Both the position numbers and the translations under genes were made by a program. The notes below the pieces were generated by a model. It did not search any database and was not told the origin of the DNA. It was given only the letters and a program-made list of their open reading frames with translations. Positions 16,398 through 25,675 of a stretch of 64,000 nucleotides of DNA are shown here, piece by piece. Source of the stretch: Halobacillus_A sp043497005 (GTDB taxonomy: Bacteria > Bacillota > Bacilli > Bacillales > Halobacillaceae); NCBI RefSeq assembly GCF_043497005.1, contig NZ_JBIEKE010000001.1, forward strand, positions 1,178,001 through 1,242,000, given 5' to 3'. Numbering within the stretch: the stretch's first letter is position 1; each line of letters opens with the position of its first letter.

Positions 16398-18365
16398 TTA
16401 TTCAACCGTCATTCGTCCTCTTTTAATTAATGAATGGCGAATGAAGATGTTAGCTAGTGCTATAAACAGAGCACCGACAGTCAAACCAATCAGGTAAGCC
16501 CAAATATTTTCAACGAGCGGCCAGCCCCAGAATGCTGGTAACGGATACCACTGAATGGCACCGAGTAATACCGCCGTTACTGAACCGATAATCGCTCCAA
16601 TAATATTAATCGGAATAGTAATAAGCGGGTTGCGTAGCATGAATGGAATCGCACCTTCACTAATGGCAATAAAGCCAAGCAAAATCGACGTATTACCGGC
16701 TACACGAAGGTTGGCGTCGAAAACCCTGCGACCTACAACAAACCGGTCAATGACAGTTGCTAACCCAAGGCCGATCGGCGGGATAACGATCGCTAGCACG
16801 CGGGCCGTTAAAGGGAAAATCTCGTCAGCTGCCAGTCCAATTGCGATGGCGCCTGCTGCTTTGTTAACAGGGCCGCCAAGGTCAAATGCTGTAGCAGAGG
16901 CAATAATTGTCGACAACACAACCTCCCCGGATTCTTGAGCAGATTCGATGGTTACTCGAAGAAGCTCGTTTAATCCACCAAACACAGGGTCTACCACATA
17001 AAAATTTAATAAGAAAATAGACATCACACTGATGGCTGGAATGATAAGCATTGGCTTCATCGCTTGGAAATTTTTATTCAACTTAATCTTTTCATTTAAA
17101 AATTTTGCAATATATCCAGCGGTTAAACCTAAGATGAGAGCACCTAAGAAGCCAGATGGAATTCCTTCTTCCACTCCCCAATATTGATAGTGAACCCCGG
17201 CAGCAAATAGACCACCTATAAAACCAGCTACAATCCCTACTCGATCGGCAAGAGAATAAGCGGTAAAAGCAGCAAAGATGGGGTACATAAATTGAAAAAT
17301 AAGAAACCCAAATTTATCTAAATGGTGCAAAATAACAAATAATTCATTGTCAGAAGTGGCATAGCTAGGATCATTAATCTCATTAACAAGGCCAAATGGA
17401 ATCGCTCCAAGCTTTGCAATCCCCATCATAAGTCCGGCAGCCACAATGACCGGAATCATGTAAGAAATACCGGTTAAAATGGCTTGTCCCATTTCTGCAA
17501 GCACGCCTTGCTTTTTATTAGATGTAGTAGAAGATTCCTCTTCACCATTGGATTCGACCACGCCGTCAGGATCAGTTAACACTTGATCGATTAATTCTTC
17601 GCCTCTTTCCAGCGGGGCTGCTACTCGAGTTTGGACATAAGGAAGACCTTTAAAGCGTTCTTTACCTTTAGGTGTTATATCCGTTGCAAAAACGACAGCG
17701 TCCGCTTGATTAATACGTTCTGCTGTATGTTCGTCTTCAAGACCGTTAGCTCCCTGTTTTTCGGAAAAGACACGTACGCCTTTTTTCTTTCCGGCTTGCT
17801 CCATCGCTTCAGCAGCCATATACGTGTGGGCAATCCCGGCAGCACAAGCAGTGACGACAAGTACAGTACGATCCATTCCCTGGATCGGTTGTTCAACATT
17901 ATGGTTGTCCTCCTGATCCAGAGCTTCAATGAATTCATTTGAATTTGCCGCTTCCATTAATCGTTGATAATACGATTTATCCATTAATCTTGTACTAAGT
18001 TCAGCTAATAAGTTTAAATGCGTTGATCCTGCTTCCCCTTCAGGTATGGCAAGTAAAAAGACAAGTTCTACTTTATTGTCAGGATCAATGCTTTCCCAGT
18101 CTTCAATAGGAGTGGAAAGTCTTGCTACTGCAAAACCGGCTTTTTTTACCGCCTCTGATTTTCCATGTGGAATAGCTAGCCCCGCTTCAAAACCCGTAGC
18201 GGATAACTTTTCTCTTTCTAATACTTCTTTGTAAAAGTCGTCCCTGGATGTCAAATATCCTTCATCATACAATTGTTCGGTTAACTTTCTTATGACATTT
18301 TCTTTATTAGAATCTGTTATGTCAAAGCGAATAAGTGATGATGTTGTCATTTGTGCTAATTTCAT
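16398..18365 (-). CDS. mngA: PTS fructose-family permease EIIABC, probable mannosylglycerate transporter
   Basis: A 655-residue three-domain PTS permease. The EIIA domain has the phospho-His at about H67 in GLAIPHGKS. The EIIB domain has Cys174 in VTACAAGIAHTYMAAE. A polar linker at about 250-275 leads to an EIIC domain with eight to ten membrane helices. Fructose-type domain order A-B-C matches E. coli MngA. Adjacent GH38 and ManA point to 2-O-mannosylglycerate rather than fructose. I chose ATG 18365, with AAAGGG 8 bases upstream, over GTG 18374, which overlaps the binding site. It is the first gene of a four-gene operon and divergent from an RpiR regulator. Confidence 0.87.
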   Translation of the reverse strand: MKLAQMTTSSLIRFDITDSNKENVIRKLTEQLYDEGYLTSRDDFYKEVLEREKLSATGFEAGLAIPHGKSEAVKKAGFAVARLSTPIEDWESIDPDNKVELVFLLAIPEGEAGSTHLNLLAELSTRLMDKSYYQRLMEAANSNEFIEALDQEDNHNVEQPIQGMDRTVLVVTACAAGIAHTYMAAEAMEQAGKKKGVRVFSEKQGANGLEDEHTAERINQADAVVFATDITPKGKERFKGLPYVQTRVAAPLERGEELIDQVLTDPDGVVESNGEEESSTTSNKKQGVLAEMGQAILTGISYMIPVIVAAGLMMGIAKLGAIPFGLVNEINDPSYATSDNELFVILHHLDKFGFLIFQFMYPIFAAFTAYSLADRVGIVAGFIGGLFAAGVHYQYWGVEEGIPSGFLGALILGLTAGYIAKFLNEKIKLNKNFQAMKPMLIIPAISVMSIFLLNFYVVDPVFGGLNELLRVTIESAQESGEVVLSTIIASATAFDLGGPVNKAAGAIAIGLAADEIFPLTARVLAIVIPPIGLGLATVIDRFVVGRRVFDANLRVAGNTSILLGFIAISEGAIPFMLRNPLITIPINIIGAIIGSVTAVLLGAIQWYPLPAFWGWPLVENIWAYLIGLTVGALFIALANIFIRHSLIKRGRMTVE

Positions 18366-18388
18366 TCCCGTCACCCTTTCTATCTTTT

Positions 18389-18402
18389 TGTAAGTGTTTT
18401 CA
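18389..18402. promoter_or_regulatory. cre-like site upstream of the PTS operon
   Basis: TGTAAGTGTTTTCA fits the CcpA cre consensus with one mismatch in the central CG. It lies about 25 bases upstream of the permease start, in the leader, and suggests catabolite repression. Confidence 0.45.
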
Positions 18403-18452
18403 TTTGCTTAATTCATTTGTATCATAGGTTAAGTACCGGTAGTTATACAGGA

Positions 18453-18470
18453 AATGTACAATTGTACATT
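18453..18470. promoter_or_regulatory. perfect 18-bp palindrome, candidate operator of the RpiR regulator
   Basis: AATGTACAATTGTACATT is a perfect inverted repeat in the 150-base divergent gap between the PTS permease and the RpiR gene. It lies 9 bases upstream of a TATACT box (18479-18484) that would serve the regulator gene. It could control both directions. Confidence 0.65.
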
Positions 18471-18515
18471 CTGCATGCTATACTCTGGTTATTATCTAGA
18501 AAAGAGGCTTAGTTA

Positions 18516-19268
18516 ATGGGCGTTTTACTTGATACATTTTCAGAAAAGATCCCTTTGTTGACGCATTCAGAGAAGCATGTATTGTATTACATTGAACATC
18601 ATTGGGAAAAGTCAAAAAACATGCCGCTGACACAAATGGCAGCAGAAAATAACGTGAGCACGACGACAGTGATCCGTTTGTGTCACAAACTTAATATGGA
18701 AGGTTTCTCAGAATTAAAATACTTTTTGAAAAATTATCAAGCAGCAGAACTTCCAGGAGATCTTGATCCTATAGAGCGATACAAAAAAGATGTACAAGAT
18801 AGTTTGTCGCAATTGCGTGCAGATGATTTACGAAACATCGCTCAATCGATTGAAGAAGCCAGTCGGATCGTTATATTGTCTGTTGGACTTACAAAAATGA
18901 TAGGGGAGTATGTAAGTAAAAGACTCATGCAGATGAATTTGTCGACCACGTATATTTATGAGTCTCATATGATCGACCTTATTAGTAATTGGATTAGTAA
19001 AGATGATCTTGTCATTTTTATTTCTTCAAGCGGAGAAACAGAGACGCTAATTAAAGCGTGCGATAAAATTGATCATTTAAACATTAAAACAGTGGCCATG
19101 ACAAATAATCCGGACAGCCGGCTGTTTAAAACATGCAGGCAGGCGGTCAGTGCCCCGGTCGAAAAAGTATCGTATGAAGGATATGATGTCTCCAACCGAT
19201 CGTCACTTGTTATGCTCGCTGACTTAACCTTTGAATATTATTTGAAGTTTATGTCTGAAAAAGAATAA
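18516..19268 (+). CDS. RpiR-family regulator with SIS domain
   Basis: A 250-residue transcription factor. An N-terminal RpiR-type helix-turn-helix is followed by a SIS sugar-phosphate-binding domain at about residues 105-235 (IVILSVGLTKMIGEY, VIFISSSGETETLIKA, TNNPDSRLF). It is divergent from the mannosylglycerate-type operon and probably senses a phosphosugar intermediate such as mannose-6-phosphate or phospho-mannosylglycerate. This is inferred from position; E. coli uses a GntR-type MngR instead. The promoter region shared with the operon contains a perfect palindrome. The ribosome binding site is weak (AAGAGG). Confidence 0.85.
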   Translation: MGVLLDTFSEKIPLLTHSEKHVLYYIEHHWEKSKNMPLTQMAAENNVSTTTVIRLCHKLNMEGFSELKYFLKNYQAAELPGDLDPIERYKKDVQDSLSQLRADDLRNIAQSIEEASRIVILSVGLTKMIGEYVSKRLMQMNLSTTYIYESHMIDLISNWISKDDLVIFISSSGETETLIKACDKIDHLNIKTVAMTNNPDSRLFKTCRQAVSAPVEKVSYEGYDVSNRSSLVMLADLTFEYYLKFMSEKE

Positions 19269-19382
19269 GCTTTAGGAGCTGCTTGCTGATTATTGTAATT
19301 AAAGCTATCGGGGGTTTATTTCGTCCACTTTAAAAAGACTGCGAATGAGTAATGCAATGTGTGGAGGAAGCGGTGCTATTAT

Positions 19383-19433
19383 AAACAGAACGACCCGATC
19401 CAATTCAAATGAATGGTTCGGGTCGTTCTGTTT
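19383..19433. terminator. bidirectional rho-independent terminator
   Basis: A perfect 16-bp stem (19383-19398 with 19418-19433) carries A and T tails on either side. It separates the convergent RpiR and gluconate kinase genes. Confidence 0.85.
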
Positions 19434-19455
19434 ATCGTTTTGCTCCAGCTTCATG

Positions 19456-21000
19456 TTATTTTATATGTTTTCTCTGGTATTCTGCAATAGCGCCATACTC
19501 TTCTTCAAATAAGCGCGATAACCTTATATAAATGGGAAGAAGTTCACGATAGACAGCAGATGTTTCAGGAACCGGATCGTGGGTGTGAGTATTACCGATC
19601 ATATCAGAAACAATACTGAAATCTTCAATCTCCCCTGTGGCATACATTCCTAAAACGATCGCTCCCAGACAAGAACTTTCATAGCTTTCTGGTACCACGA
19701 CAGGCTTATCAAAGATGTCTGTCATCATCTGCCGCCAAACTTCTGATCGAGCAAAACCTCCGGTAGCTTGAATCCGCTGGGGTTCACCCGTCAATTCCTC
19801 GAGCGCGAGAAGAACGGTATATAAGTTGTAAATAATCCCCTCAAGAACGGCGCGGACCATGTGTTGTTTTTCGTGATGAATGCTGAGACCAAAAAACGAG
19901 CCCCGAGCACTTGAATTCCATAGTGGAGCTCGTTCTCCTGTTAAGAAAGGATGGAACACTAAACCGTCAGATCCTGCAGGGACGTTGGTTGCAATTTTTG
20001 TGAGCACATCATAAGGATCGATTCCAAGCCGTTTAGCTGTTTCAACTTCAGCTGCAGCAAACTCATCGCGCAGCCATCGTAACACCATTCCGCCGTTATT
20101 TACCGGACCGCCGATAACCCAATGGTCCTCAGTGAGTGCATAACAGAAAATTCGACCCTTTGGATCCGTTTTCGGTTCGTTTGTGACGCTTCGTATAGCA
20201 CCACTTGTACCTATGGTTACAGCAATAACTCCTGGCTCTATCGCATTAACGCCCAAATTAGATAACACCCCATCACTTGCGCCAACGATGAATGGGGTAT
20301 TCTCTGCAATACCAAGGTACGGTTGATACTCTTTCCGGATACCTGCAATAGAATGAGTAGTGGGCACTATCGTTGATAATTGATCTGATGTAATTCCCGC
20401 AACCTGTAAGGCCCCTTCATCCCAGTTTAACTCTTGTAAATTAAATAACCCTGTAGCGGAGGCAATCGAGTGATCAACAATATATTCACCAAACAACTTA
20501 TAAAAAACATACTCTTTAATAGAGATGAACTTTTTAGCTTTAACAAATACTTCTGGCTTTTCTTCTTTCATCCACATTAATTTGGCGAGAGGCGACATCG
20601 CGTGCACAGGTGTCCCTGTACGCAAATAAATGTCATGGCCGTTTAGTTCTTCTTTAAGTTTTCTAGCATACTCGGCACTTCTTGTATCCGCCCATGTAAT
20701 GCTGTTGGTTAATAACTCGTCTTCTTCATCTACAGCAATCAAGCTGTGCATGGCGGAACTAAAAGAAACAAACGATAAATCTCCGTCGTTAAGTTTCGCT
20801 TTTCTTACTGTTTCTCGAATGGTACCAAGAACAGCATCTAAGATTTCAGATGGATCTTGTTCAGCTACAAGCTGGTTGGGAGTATGTAAAGGGTAATTAA
20901 TGGTATGTTGAGTCACCACTTCTCCTTTTTTTGTGAAAAGTACGGACTTGGTACTGGTTGTACCAATATCTACCCCTAAATAATAAGATAGTGAAGTCAT
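19456..21000 (-). CDS. gntK: gluconate kinase (FGGY family)
   Basis: A 514-residue FGGY carbohydrate kinase that phosphorylates gluconate to 6-phosphogluconate. The N-terminal phosphate-binding strand GVDIGTTSTKSVLF is at about residues 9-22. The FGGY-type segment TGERAPLWN is in the middle, and the C-terminal ATP domain has ATGGFARSEVWRQMMTDI. Length and the run TWADTRS match Bacillus GntK. GGAGGAAC lies upstream of ATG 21000. It is the last gene of gntZ-gntP-gntK on the minus strand, about 80 bases after the permease. Confidence 0.93.
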   Translation of the reverse strand: MTSLSYYLGVDIGTTSTKSVLFTKKGEVVTQHTINYPLHTPNQLVAEQDPSEILDAVLGTIRETVRKAKLNDGDLSFVSFSSAMHSLIAVDEEDELLTNSITWADTRSAEYARKLKEELNGHDIYLRTGTPVHAMSPLAKLMWMKEEKPEVFVKAKKFISIKEYVFYKLFGEYIVDHSIASATGLFNLQELNWDEGALQVAGITSDQLSTIVPTTHSIAGIRKEYQPYLGIAENTPFIVGASDGVLSNLGVNAIEPGVIAVTIGTSGAIRSVTNEPKTDPKGRIFCYALTEDHWVIGGPVNNGGMVLRWLRDEFAAAEVETAKRLGIDPYDVLTKIATNVPAGSDGLVFHPFLTGERAPLWNSSARGSFFGLSIHHEKQHMVRAVLEGIIYNLYTVLLALEELTGEPQRIQATGGFARSEVWRQMMTDIFDKPVVVPESYESSCLGAIVLGMYATGEIEDFSIVSDMIGNTHTHDPVPETSAVYRELLPIYIRLSRLFEEEYGAIAEYQRKHIK

Positions 21001-21078
21001 CGCTGTTCCTCCTGTGTGAATCTATTTATGAAAAAGGGACAGACACATGGCTATCCCCTTTTCACAGTTAAATATAGT

Positions 21079-22434
21079 TTACGATATAAACAAGCTTATG
21101 ACGAATACGACGGAAAATCCGACGAAACCGATAATGGTTTCCATAACAGTCCACGATTTCAGAGTGTCTTTAACATCGAGTCCAAAGTATCGGTTAACGA
21201 GCCAGAATCCAGAGTCATTCACGTGAGAAAATACGGTAGCCCCTGCTGCAATGGAGATAACAACGAGACCGAGGACTGGGCCGTCTAGACCAAGCGTCTC
21301 AATTAATGGTGAGACAAGTCCGGCAGCTGTAACCATAGCCACCGTAGCAGAACCTTGAGCTAAGCGTACAGCTGTAGAAATGACAAAGGCTAAAAGTACG
21401 GGTGGAAGCGCAGAATCAATCATGATTTCACCGAGGACATCACCGACCCCTGAATCAATTAATACTTGTTTAAATACACCACCAGCACCTGTAACTAGAA
21501 TAATAATCCCAGCAGGTTCCAGTGCTTTTGTAGCAATTTCTTGAACTTCATCTCTTGTGTAGCCGCGTTTCGTTCCCAGGAACGTAAACGTAAGTAAAGT
21601 AGCGAGGGTTAGGGCTACAAATGGGTGACCAAGGAAAGTAGCAATGCTTCGGAATAAGTTTCCTTCCTCTAACATCAGCTCTGAAATCGTATTCATTAAA
21701 ATTAATACTAAAGGGATAAAGATAAGCGTGGCGATTAAGCCAAAACCAGGCAGCTCTTTATCGTATTCTTTTTGCTGCTCTTCTTCACTAATCTCCATGT
21801 AATCTGGTACGCCTACGTTAATCTTAGAAGCGATAAAACGGCCGAATAAAGGACCTGCTAGAATCATAGAAGGAATACCTGCCAGCACACCGAAAAGGAT
21901 AACCCAGCCAAGGTCTGCACCCACTAAATCGGCTACTGCTATAGGGCCGGGAGTAGGGGGGATAAAGCTGTGAGTCACCGCTAAACCAGCCAGTAAAGGA
22001 ATTCCGTAATATAAAATTGATTTTCCTGCTTTTTTAGCTAATCCATAAACGATGGGGACTAATATAATAAATCCAACATCAAAAAACACAGGTATGGCAA
22101 CTAGAAAACCAGTAATCCCTAAAGCCCATTGCGCTTTATCTTCACCAAATTTAGCAATCAATGTCTGGGCTAGTCGTTCAGCTCCGCCGGAAACTTCTAA
22201 AAGCTTACCAAACATAGCACCTAAACCAACAACAACTGCAACAAATCCAAGTGTTCCGCCCATGCCGCTTTCCATGGAATCGATGACATCGCCTAAAGGC
22301 ATCCCTGCAGCAATACCTACGACTAAACTAACGAGTAAAAGGGCAACAAACGCGTGTAACTTTGTACGAATAACTAAAAATAATAGTAAGAAAATTCCCG
22401 TTATAGCTACGAAAATTAATGATAAATCTGACAT
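21079..22434 (-). CDS. gntP: gluconate:H+ symporter (GntP family)
   Basis: A 451-residue membrane protein with about 12 hydrophobic segments. Typical GntP motifs are PVFFDVGFIILVP, the PPTPGP run after HSF, and the GSATVAM segment followed by SHVNDSGFW. It imports gluconate in symport with protons. It is in the middle of the gluconate operon, 59 bases downstream of the 6-phosphogluconate dehydrogenase gene, and starts at ATG 22434 with an AAAGGAGG site. Confidence 0.94.
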   Translation of the reverse strand: MSDLSLIFVAITGIFLLLFLVIRTKLHAFVALLLVSLVVGIAAGMPLGDVIDSMESGMGGTLGFVAVVVGLGAMFGKLLEVSGGAERLAQTLIAKFGEDKAQWALGITGFLVAIPVFFDVGFIILVPIVYGLAKKAGKSILYYGIPLLAGLAVTHSFIPPTPGPIAVADLVGADLGWVILFGVLAGIPSMILAGPLFGRFIASKINVGVPDYMEISEEEQQKEYDKELPGFGLIATLIFIPLVLILMNTISELMLEEGNLFRSIATFLGHPFVALTLATLLTFTFLGTKRGYTRDEVQEIATKALEPAGIIILVTGAGGVFKQVLIDSGVGDVLGEIMIDSALPPVLLAFVISTAVRLAQGSATVAMVTAAGLVSPLIETLGLDGPVLGLVVISIAAGATVFSHVNDSGFWLVNRYFGLDVKDTLKSWTVMETIIGFVGFSVVFVISLFIS

Positions 22435-22493
22435 GTTATCTCCTCCTTTGAATGTAATGAACCGCTTTCACAAAATAGATTAAAGAATGGTAG

Positions 22494-23393
22494 TTACTTA
22501 TGTTTTACGACAGCATGTCCACCGAATTCATTCCTTAATGCCGCCACAACTTTACCTGAGAAAGTATCCTCTTCCTGAGAACGATAACGCATCATAAGAG
22601 ATAGCGCAATGATAGGTGCAGAAGTTTGTAGGTCGAGTGCCGTTTCTACAGTCCATTTCCCTTCCCCAGAAGAATTCATTACTCCTCGAAGATCCTCAAG
22701 ATTTGCATCTTTTGAAAAAGCTTGTTCCATTAGTTCCATTAACCACGAGCGAATGACAGATCCATGGTTCCATACTTTAGCTACTTTCTCATAGTCATAA
22801 TTGAACTCACTCTTATGAAGGATATCAAATCCTTCTCCAATGGCTTGCATCATTCCATATTCGATCCCATTATGGACCATTTTTAGAAAGTGACCGCTTC
22901 CCGTTTTACCTGTATAAAGATAACCATTCTCCACACACACGTCTTCAAAAATCGGTTCAATATGTTTAAATTTATCGGGATGGCCTCCGATCATTGTACA
23001 TGCACCGCTTCTAGCTCCATCAGTTCCTCCGCTTGTACCACAATCAAATAAATAAATTCCCTTATCTTCTAGAAACTCCGATTGTTTAAGAGTATCTTTG
23101 TAGTTTGAATTACCACCATCAATAATCATGTCACCCTGGTCCAATAGTTCTGAAAGGTTCTGAATGACTTTTTCAGTTACTTCACCAGCAGGTACCATCA
23201 GCCAAATGACTCGTGGAGTTGGAAGATCATTAACCAACTGCTCTAAAGAATTACGATAAAAAAATTTTTCTCGATTTATTTTTTCTTGAACCGTTAAGTC
23301 TGAATCATAACCTACAACAGTATGATCATGGTCTAGTAAGTTCAAGCTCAAGTTAAGGCCCATTTTTCCAAGGCCAACCATACCTATTTTCAT
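22494..23393 (-). CDS. 6-phosphogluconate dehydrogenase, decarboxylating, short YqeC-type
   Basis: Oxidises 6-phosphogluconate to ribulose-5-phosphate and CO2. The N-terminal dinucleotide motif is MKIGMVGLGKMG. It also has the family runs DGGNSNYKDT, GTSGGTDGARSGACTMIGG and the active-site GKTGSGHFLKMVHNGIEYG. At 299 residues it belongs to the short form (GndA/YqeC-like, often NAD-preferring) rather than the 470-residue form. ATG 23393 is chosen because AAGGAGG lies upstream; a longer frame would run into the divergent promoter. It is the first gene of the gluconate operon. Confidence 0.92.
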   Translation of the reverse strand: MKIGMVGLGKMGLNLSLNLLDHDHTVVGYDSDLTVQEKINREKFFYRNSLEQLVNDLPTPRVIWLMVPAGEVTEKVIQNLSELLDQGDMIIDGGNSNYKDTLKQSEFLEDKGIYLFDCGTSGGTDGARSGACTMIGGHPDKFKHIEPIFEDVCVENGYLYTGKTGSGHFLKMVHNGIEYGMMQAIGEGFDILHKSEFNYDYEKVAKVWNHGSVIRSWLMELMEQAFSKDANLEDLRGVMNSSGEGKWTVETALDLQTSAPIIALSLMMRYRSQEEDTFSGKVVAALRNEFGGHAVVKHK

Positions 23394-23530
23394 AAGAACT
23401 GCCTCCTTAGTGGCAAAAGAATATTTTTTCACCTACGAGAGATTATATCAAAAAAAATTTCGTAAGCAAGATATTTAAAAAATTATTTTTTCTTATATAC
23501 TATTAATATGACACTTAAGCAGGGGGGCGC

Positions 23531-24388
23531 ATGATGGAACGGGAGACACAGCATGGATTGGCAAGAATTAGAAGCAGTTATTCGAAGTTTAGTGATAAAG
23601 AGAAGAAAATTGCAGATTACATCCTCGAGCAGCCGGAAACGATCATCCACCATACGATTAACCAAGTAGCCGATGAATTGGATGTAGCAGAATCGACGGT
23701 TTTTCGTTTTTGTAAACGAATTGGCTTTAAAGGTTATCAAGCATTAAAGATTGCTTTAGCTGCTGAGATTGTAACCCCTATTAAAGATATTCATGAGGAA
23801 ATTAATGATGGGGATAGTATCATAACGGTTTCCGAAAAAGTCTTTCATTCTAATAGTAAGACGCTGGAGAGTACGTTACAGATTCTTGACGGTCAAGCGA
23901 TTGAAGAAGCTGTTGATGCTTTACTGCAAGCAAGAAAAATTGAATTTTATGGCTGTGGGGGGTCAGCGGTGGTCGCTCTAGATGGTTATCATAAATTTAT
24001 TCGAACAGGATTGTTAACTAGTACTCAGCTTGATTCCCATATGCAGTTAATGTCGGCATCCCAGCTGGCAGAAGACGATGTAGCAGTCATTATTTCTCAC
24101 TCTGGCACGACGAAGGATTCTCTCGATGTTCTTAGAGTTCTAAAGGAAAAAGGAATAAAGACGATTGCTATAACGAACTTTGCGAAATCACCACTAACAA
24201 AAGAAGCCGATATATCTCTTTATACAGTATCCGAAGAAACTGACTTTCGTTCAGAAGCATTTTCATCAAGAATTGCTCAGTTAAGTATTATTGACGCGCT
24301 GTATACAAACATCATGATAGCTAAGCAGGAAACGGGAAAACGTTCTCTTGAAGATATGCGAGAAGCCATGTCGTTAAAAAGACTATAA
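23531..24388 (+). CDS. RpiR-family regulator of the gluconate operon
   Basis: A 285-residue RpiR/HexR-type protein. The N-terminal domain is a helix-turn-helix (TINQVADELDVAESTVFRFC at about residues 41-60). The SIS domain at about 120-260 carries GCGGSAVVALDGYH and VIISHSGTTKDSLDV. It is divergent from gntZ, so sensing of 6-phosphogluconate or a related phosphosugar is inferred. Classical Bacillus gnt operons use a GntR repressor, so this is a different control arrangement. GGGGGG precedes ATG 23531 and TATACT lies about 30 bases upstream. Confidence 0.88.
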   Translation: MMERETQHGLARIRSSYSKFSDKEKKIADYILEQPETIIHHTINQVADELDVAESTVFRFCKRIGFKGYQALKIALAAEIVTPIKDIHEEINDGDSIITVSEKVFHSNSKTLESTLQILDGQAIEEAVDALLQARKIEFYGCGGSAVVALDGYHKFIRTGLLTSTQLDSHMQLMSASQLAEDDVAVIISHSGTTKDSLDVLRVLKEKGIKTIAITNFAKSPLTKEADISLYTVSEETDFRSEAFSSRIAQLSIIDALYTNIMIAKQETGKRSLEDMREAMSLKRL

Positions 24389-24418
24389 ATAAACGGGGTC
24401 TGCAGACCCCGTTTATTT
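24387..24418. terminator. bidirectional terminator, perfect palindrome
   Basis: AAATAAACGGGGTCTG and its exact reverse complement form a 32-bp perfect palindrome with A/T-rich ends. It overlaps the stop codons of both convergent genes, an economical arrangement. Confidence 0.85.
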
Positions 24419-25468
24419 ATGATTTTGTATTTCTTTATTTATTTCTTGATAAATATCTTCATAATCATTTTCTAAGAAAAGGTCGTGGCATTCATTATTT
24501 AAATATTTTGCCTGTTGTAAATAAATAATTCCTTTTTTCATATAGGATTTATAAGATTTAGTGAGTTCTTCAATTTCTTCCGCATATTTTTCATCCGTTC
24601 CTGCTGTAACTGTTTCTGCATAGAGGTCGACGATAGAATCTCCTTTACGCTCAGGAAAGTACTCATGCGGATCGGTACTGTCGAACACACAAATACCCAG
24701 TTCCCGCAATACGACCATATCAATACTTTCAGGGTCAAAACCACAGTGATACAGTTCAACATTGTGGCCTAATGTCTCTGCTTCTTCAGCCACTTTTCGT
24801 AAAAAGGTTGATTTGCCTGTTCCTGCACGCCCCTTAATAAAATAGCGACGCTCTAACCCTTCCGTTAAATTCGGGATATAATCTACAACTCCCTCTGGTG
24901 TAGACGCCCCAAAAAAGCGGTGTTTCGTTCTTTGCATGGAAGCAGTTGGTGCTTTTGAAAGATTGAGCTGGTTTATAAAATCATCGGTTAAGTCGTTTGC
25001 TTTTGAAAAATTCATATTCGTGATATAAATAAGTTCCAGATCGTCATGAATGTCTAACCCGATTTTAAAAGCTTCCTGAGCTTGATGATAGGCTTCTTTC
25101 ATTTGACGTTTGTAAAGTTGAATTTTGTGTTCTAAATGGCTGGATAAAGGAGCGGAAACAAAACGTTCAGTAGTGGCTTTTCCGAACCCACGAACAATAT
25201 GATGACCAGCATAAACGCCGACCTTTAATTCGGGTAGTATAAAGCCGTCCAGGGCCTTATGGTTAGCAGCACAGTGGATCATTTCTACTTCGTATCCTTT
25301 ATTCCTCCATTCTTTTGCCAATATCATTAAAGGATCAGATGCACTAATTAATTCTCCTCTTTTCCATCTGATGACGTGATCCAACCCTTGGTAATTAGAT
25401 AAATAAAATGGATAGAATCCTTTAGCTGTATGGTCGCCTCCAAAATAATGGATTTCTTTACCCTTCAC
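24413..25468 (-). CDS. tandem P-loop NTPase-like protein (PRK06851-type), N-terminal Walker A lost
   Basis: A 351-residue protein of unknown role. The second half has a textbook Walker A (GRAGTGKST, about residues 213-221) and resembles the Bacillus PRK06851-type ATPases. Residues 28-66 align without gaps to 204-242 (GLD/GLE at the start, VE..HC at the end), and the similarity continues to about residue 90. This shows two tandem modules. In the first module the Walker lysine (K219 equivalent) is Ala43, so it should not bind nucleotide normally. No membrane segment. It is transcribed alone and convergent with the gluconate regulator. Function is not recognised. Confidence 0.75.
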   Translation of the reverse strand: MKGKEIHYFGGDHTAKGFYPFYLSNYQGLDHVIRWKRGELISASDPLMILAKEWRNKGYEVEMIHCAANHKALDGFILPELKVGVYAGHHIVRGFGKATTERFVSAPLSSHLEHKIQLYKRQMKEAYHQAQEAFKIGLDIHDDLELIYITNMNFSKANDLTDDFINQLNLSKAPTASMQRTKHRFFGASTPEGVVDYIPNLTEGLERRYFIKGRAGTGKSTFLRKVAEEAETLGHNVELYHCGFDPESIDMVVLRELGICVFDSTDPHEYFPERKGDSIVDLYAETVTAGTDEKYAEEIEELTKSYKSYMKKGIIYLQQAKYLNNECHDLFLENDYEDIYQEINKEIQNHK

Positions 25469-25675
25469 ATTCTCACGCTCCTCTTTTTGTAAGGTATGTA
25501 ACGCAAGAGGACTGGGTGAAAGTCTAATGCAAACATATTTCTGTAAATTCCTTCAATAAAAGGAGTTTAAATTTAAAGAATATGGGAAAAGACAAGATGT
25601 TGTACACATAAATTGTTGACTAAGAACGAATGTACTAATAACTAACTAAACTAACCTTTCAAAGCAGGTGAGATC

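Noticed and set aside
22052..22483. 143-codon frame opposite the gluconate permease
   Set aside because: Antisense to a membrane protein gene, which produces long proline/serine/threonine-rich shadow frames; no ribosome binding site.
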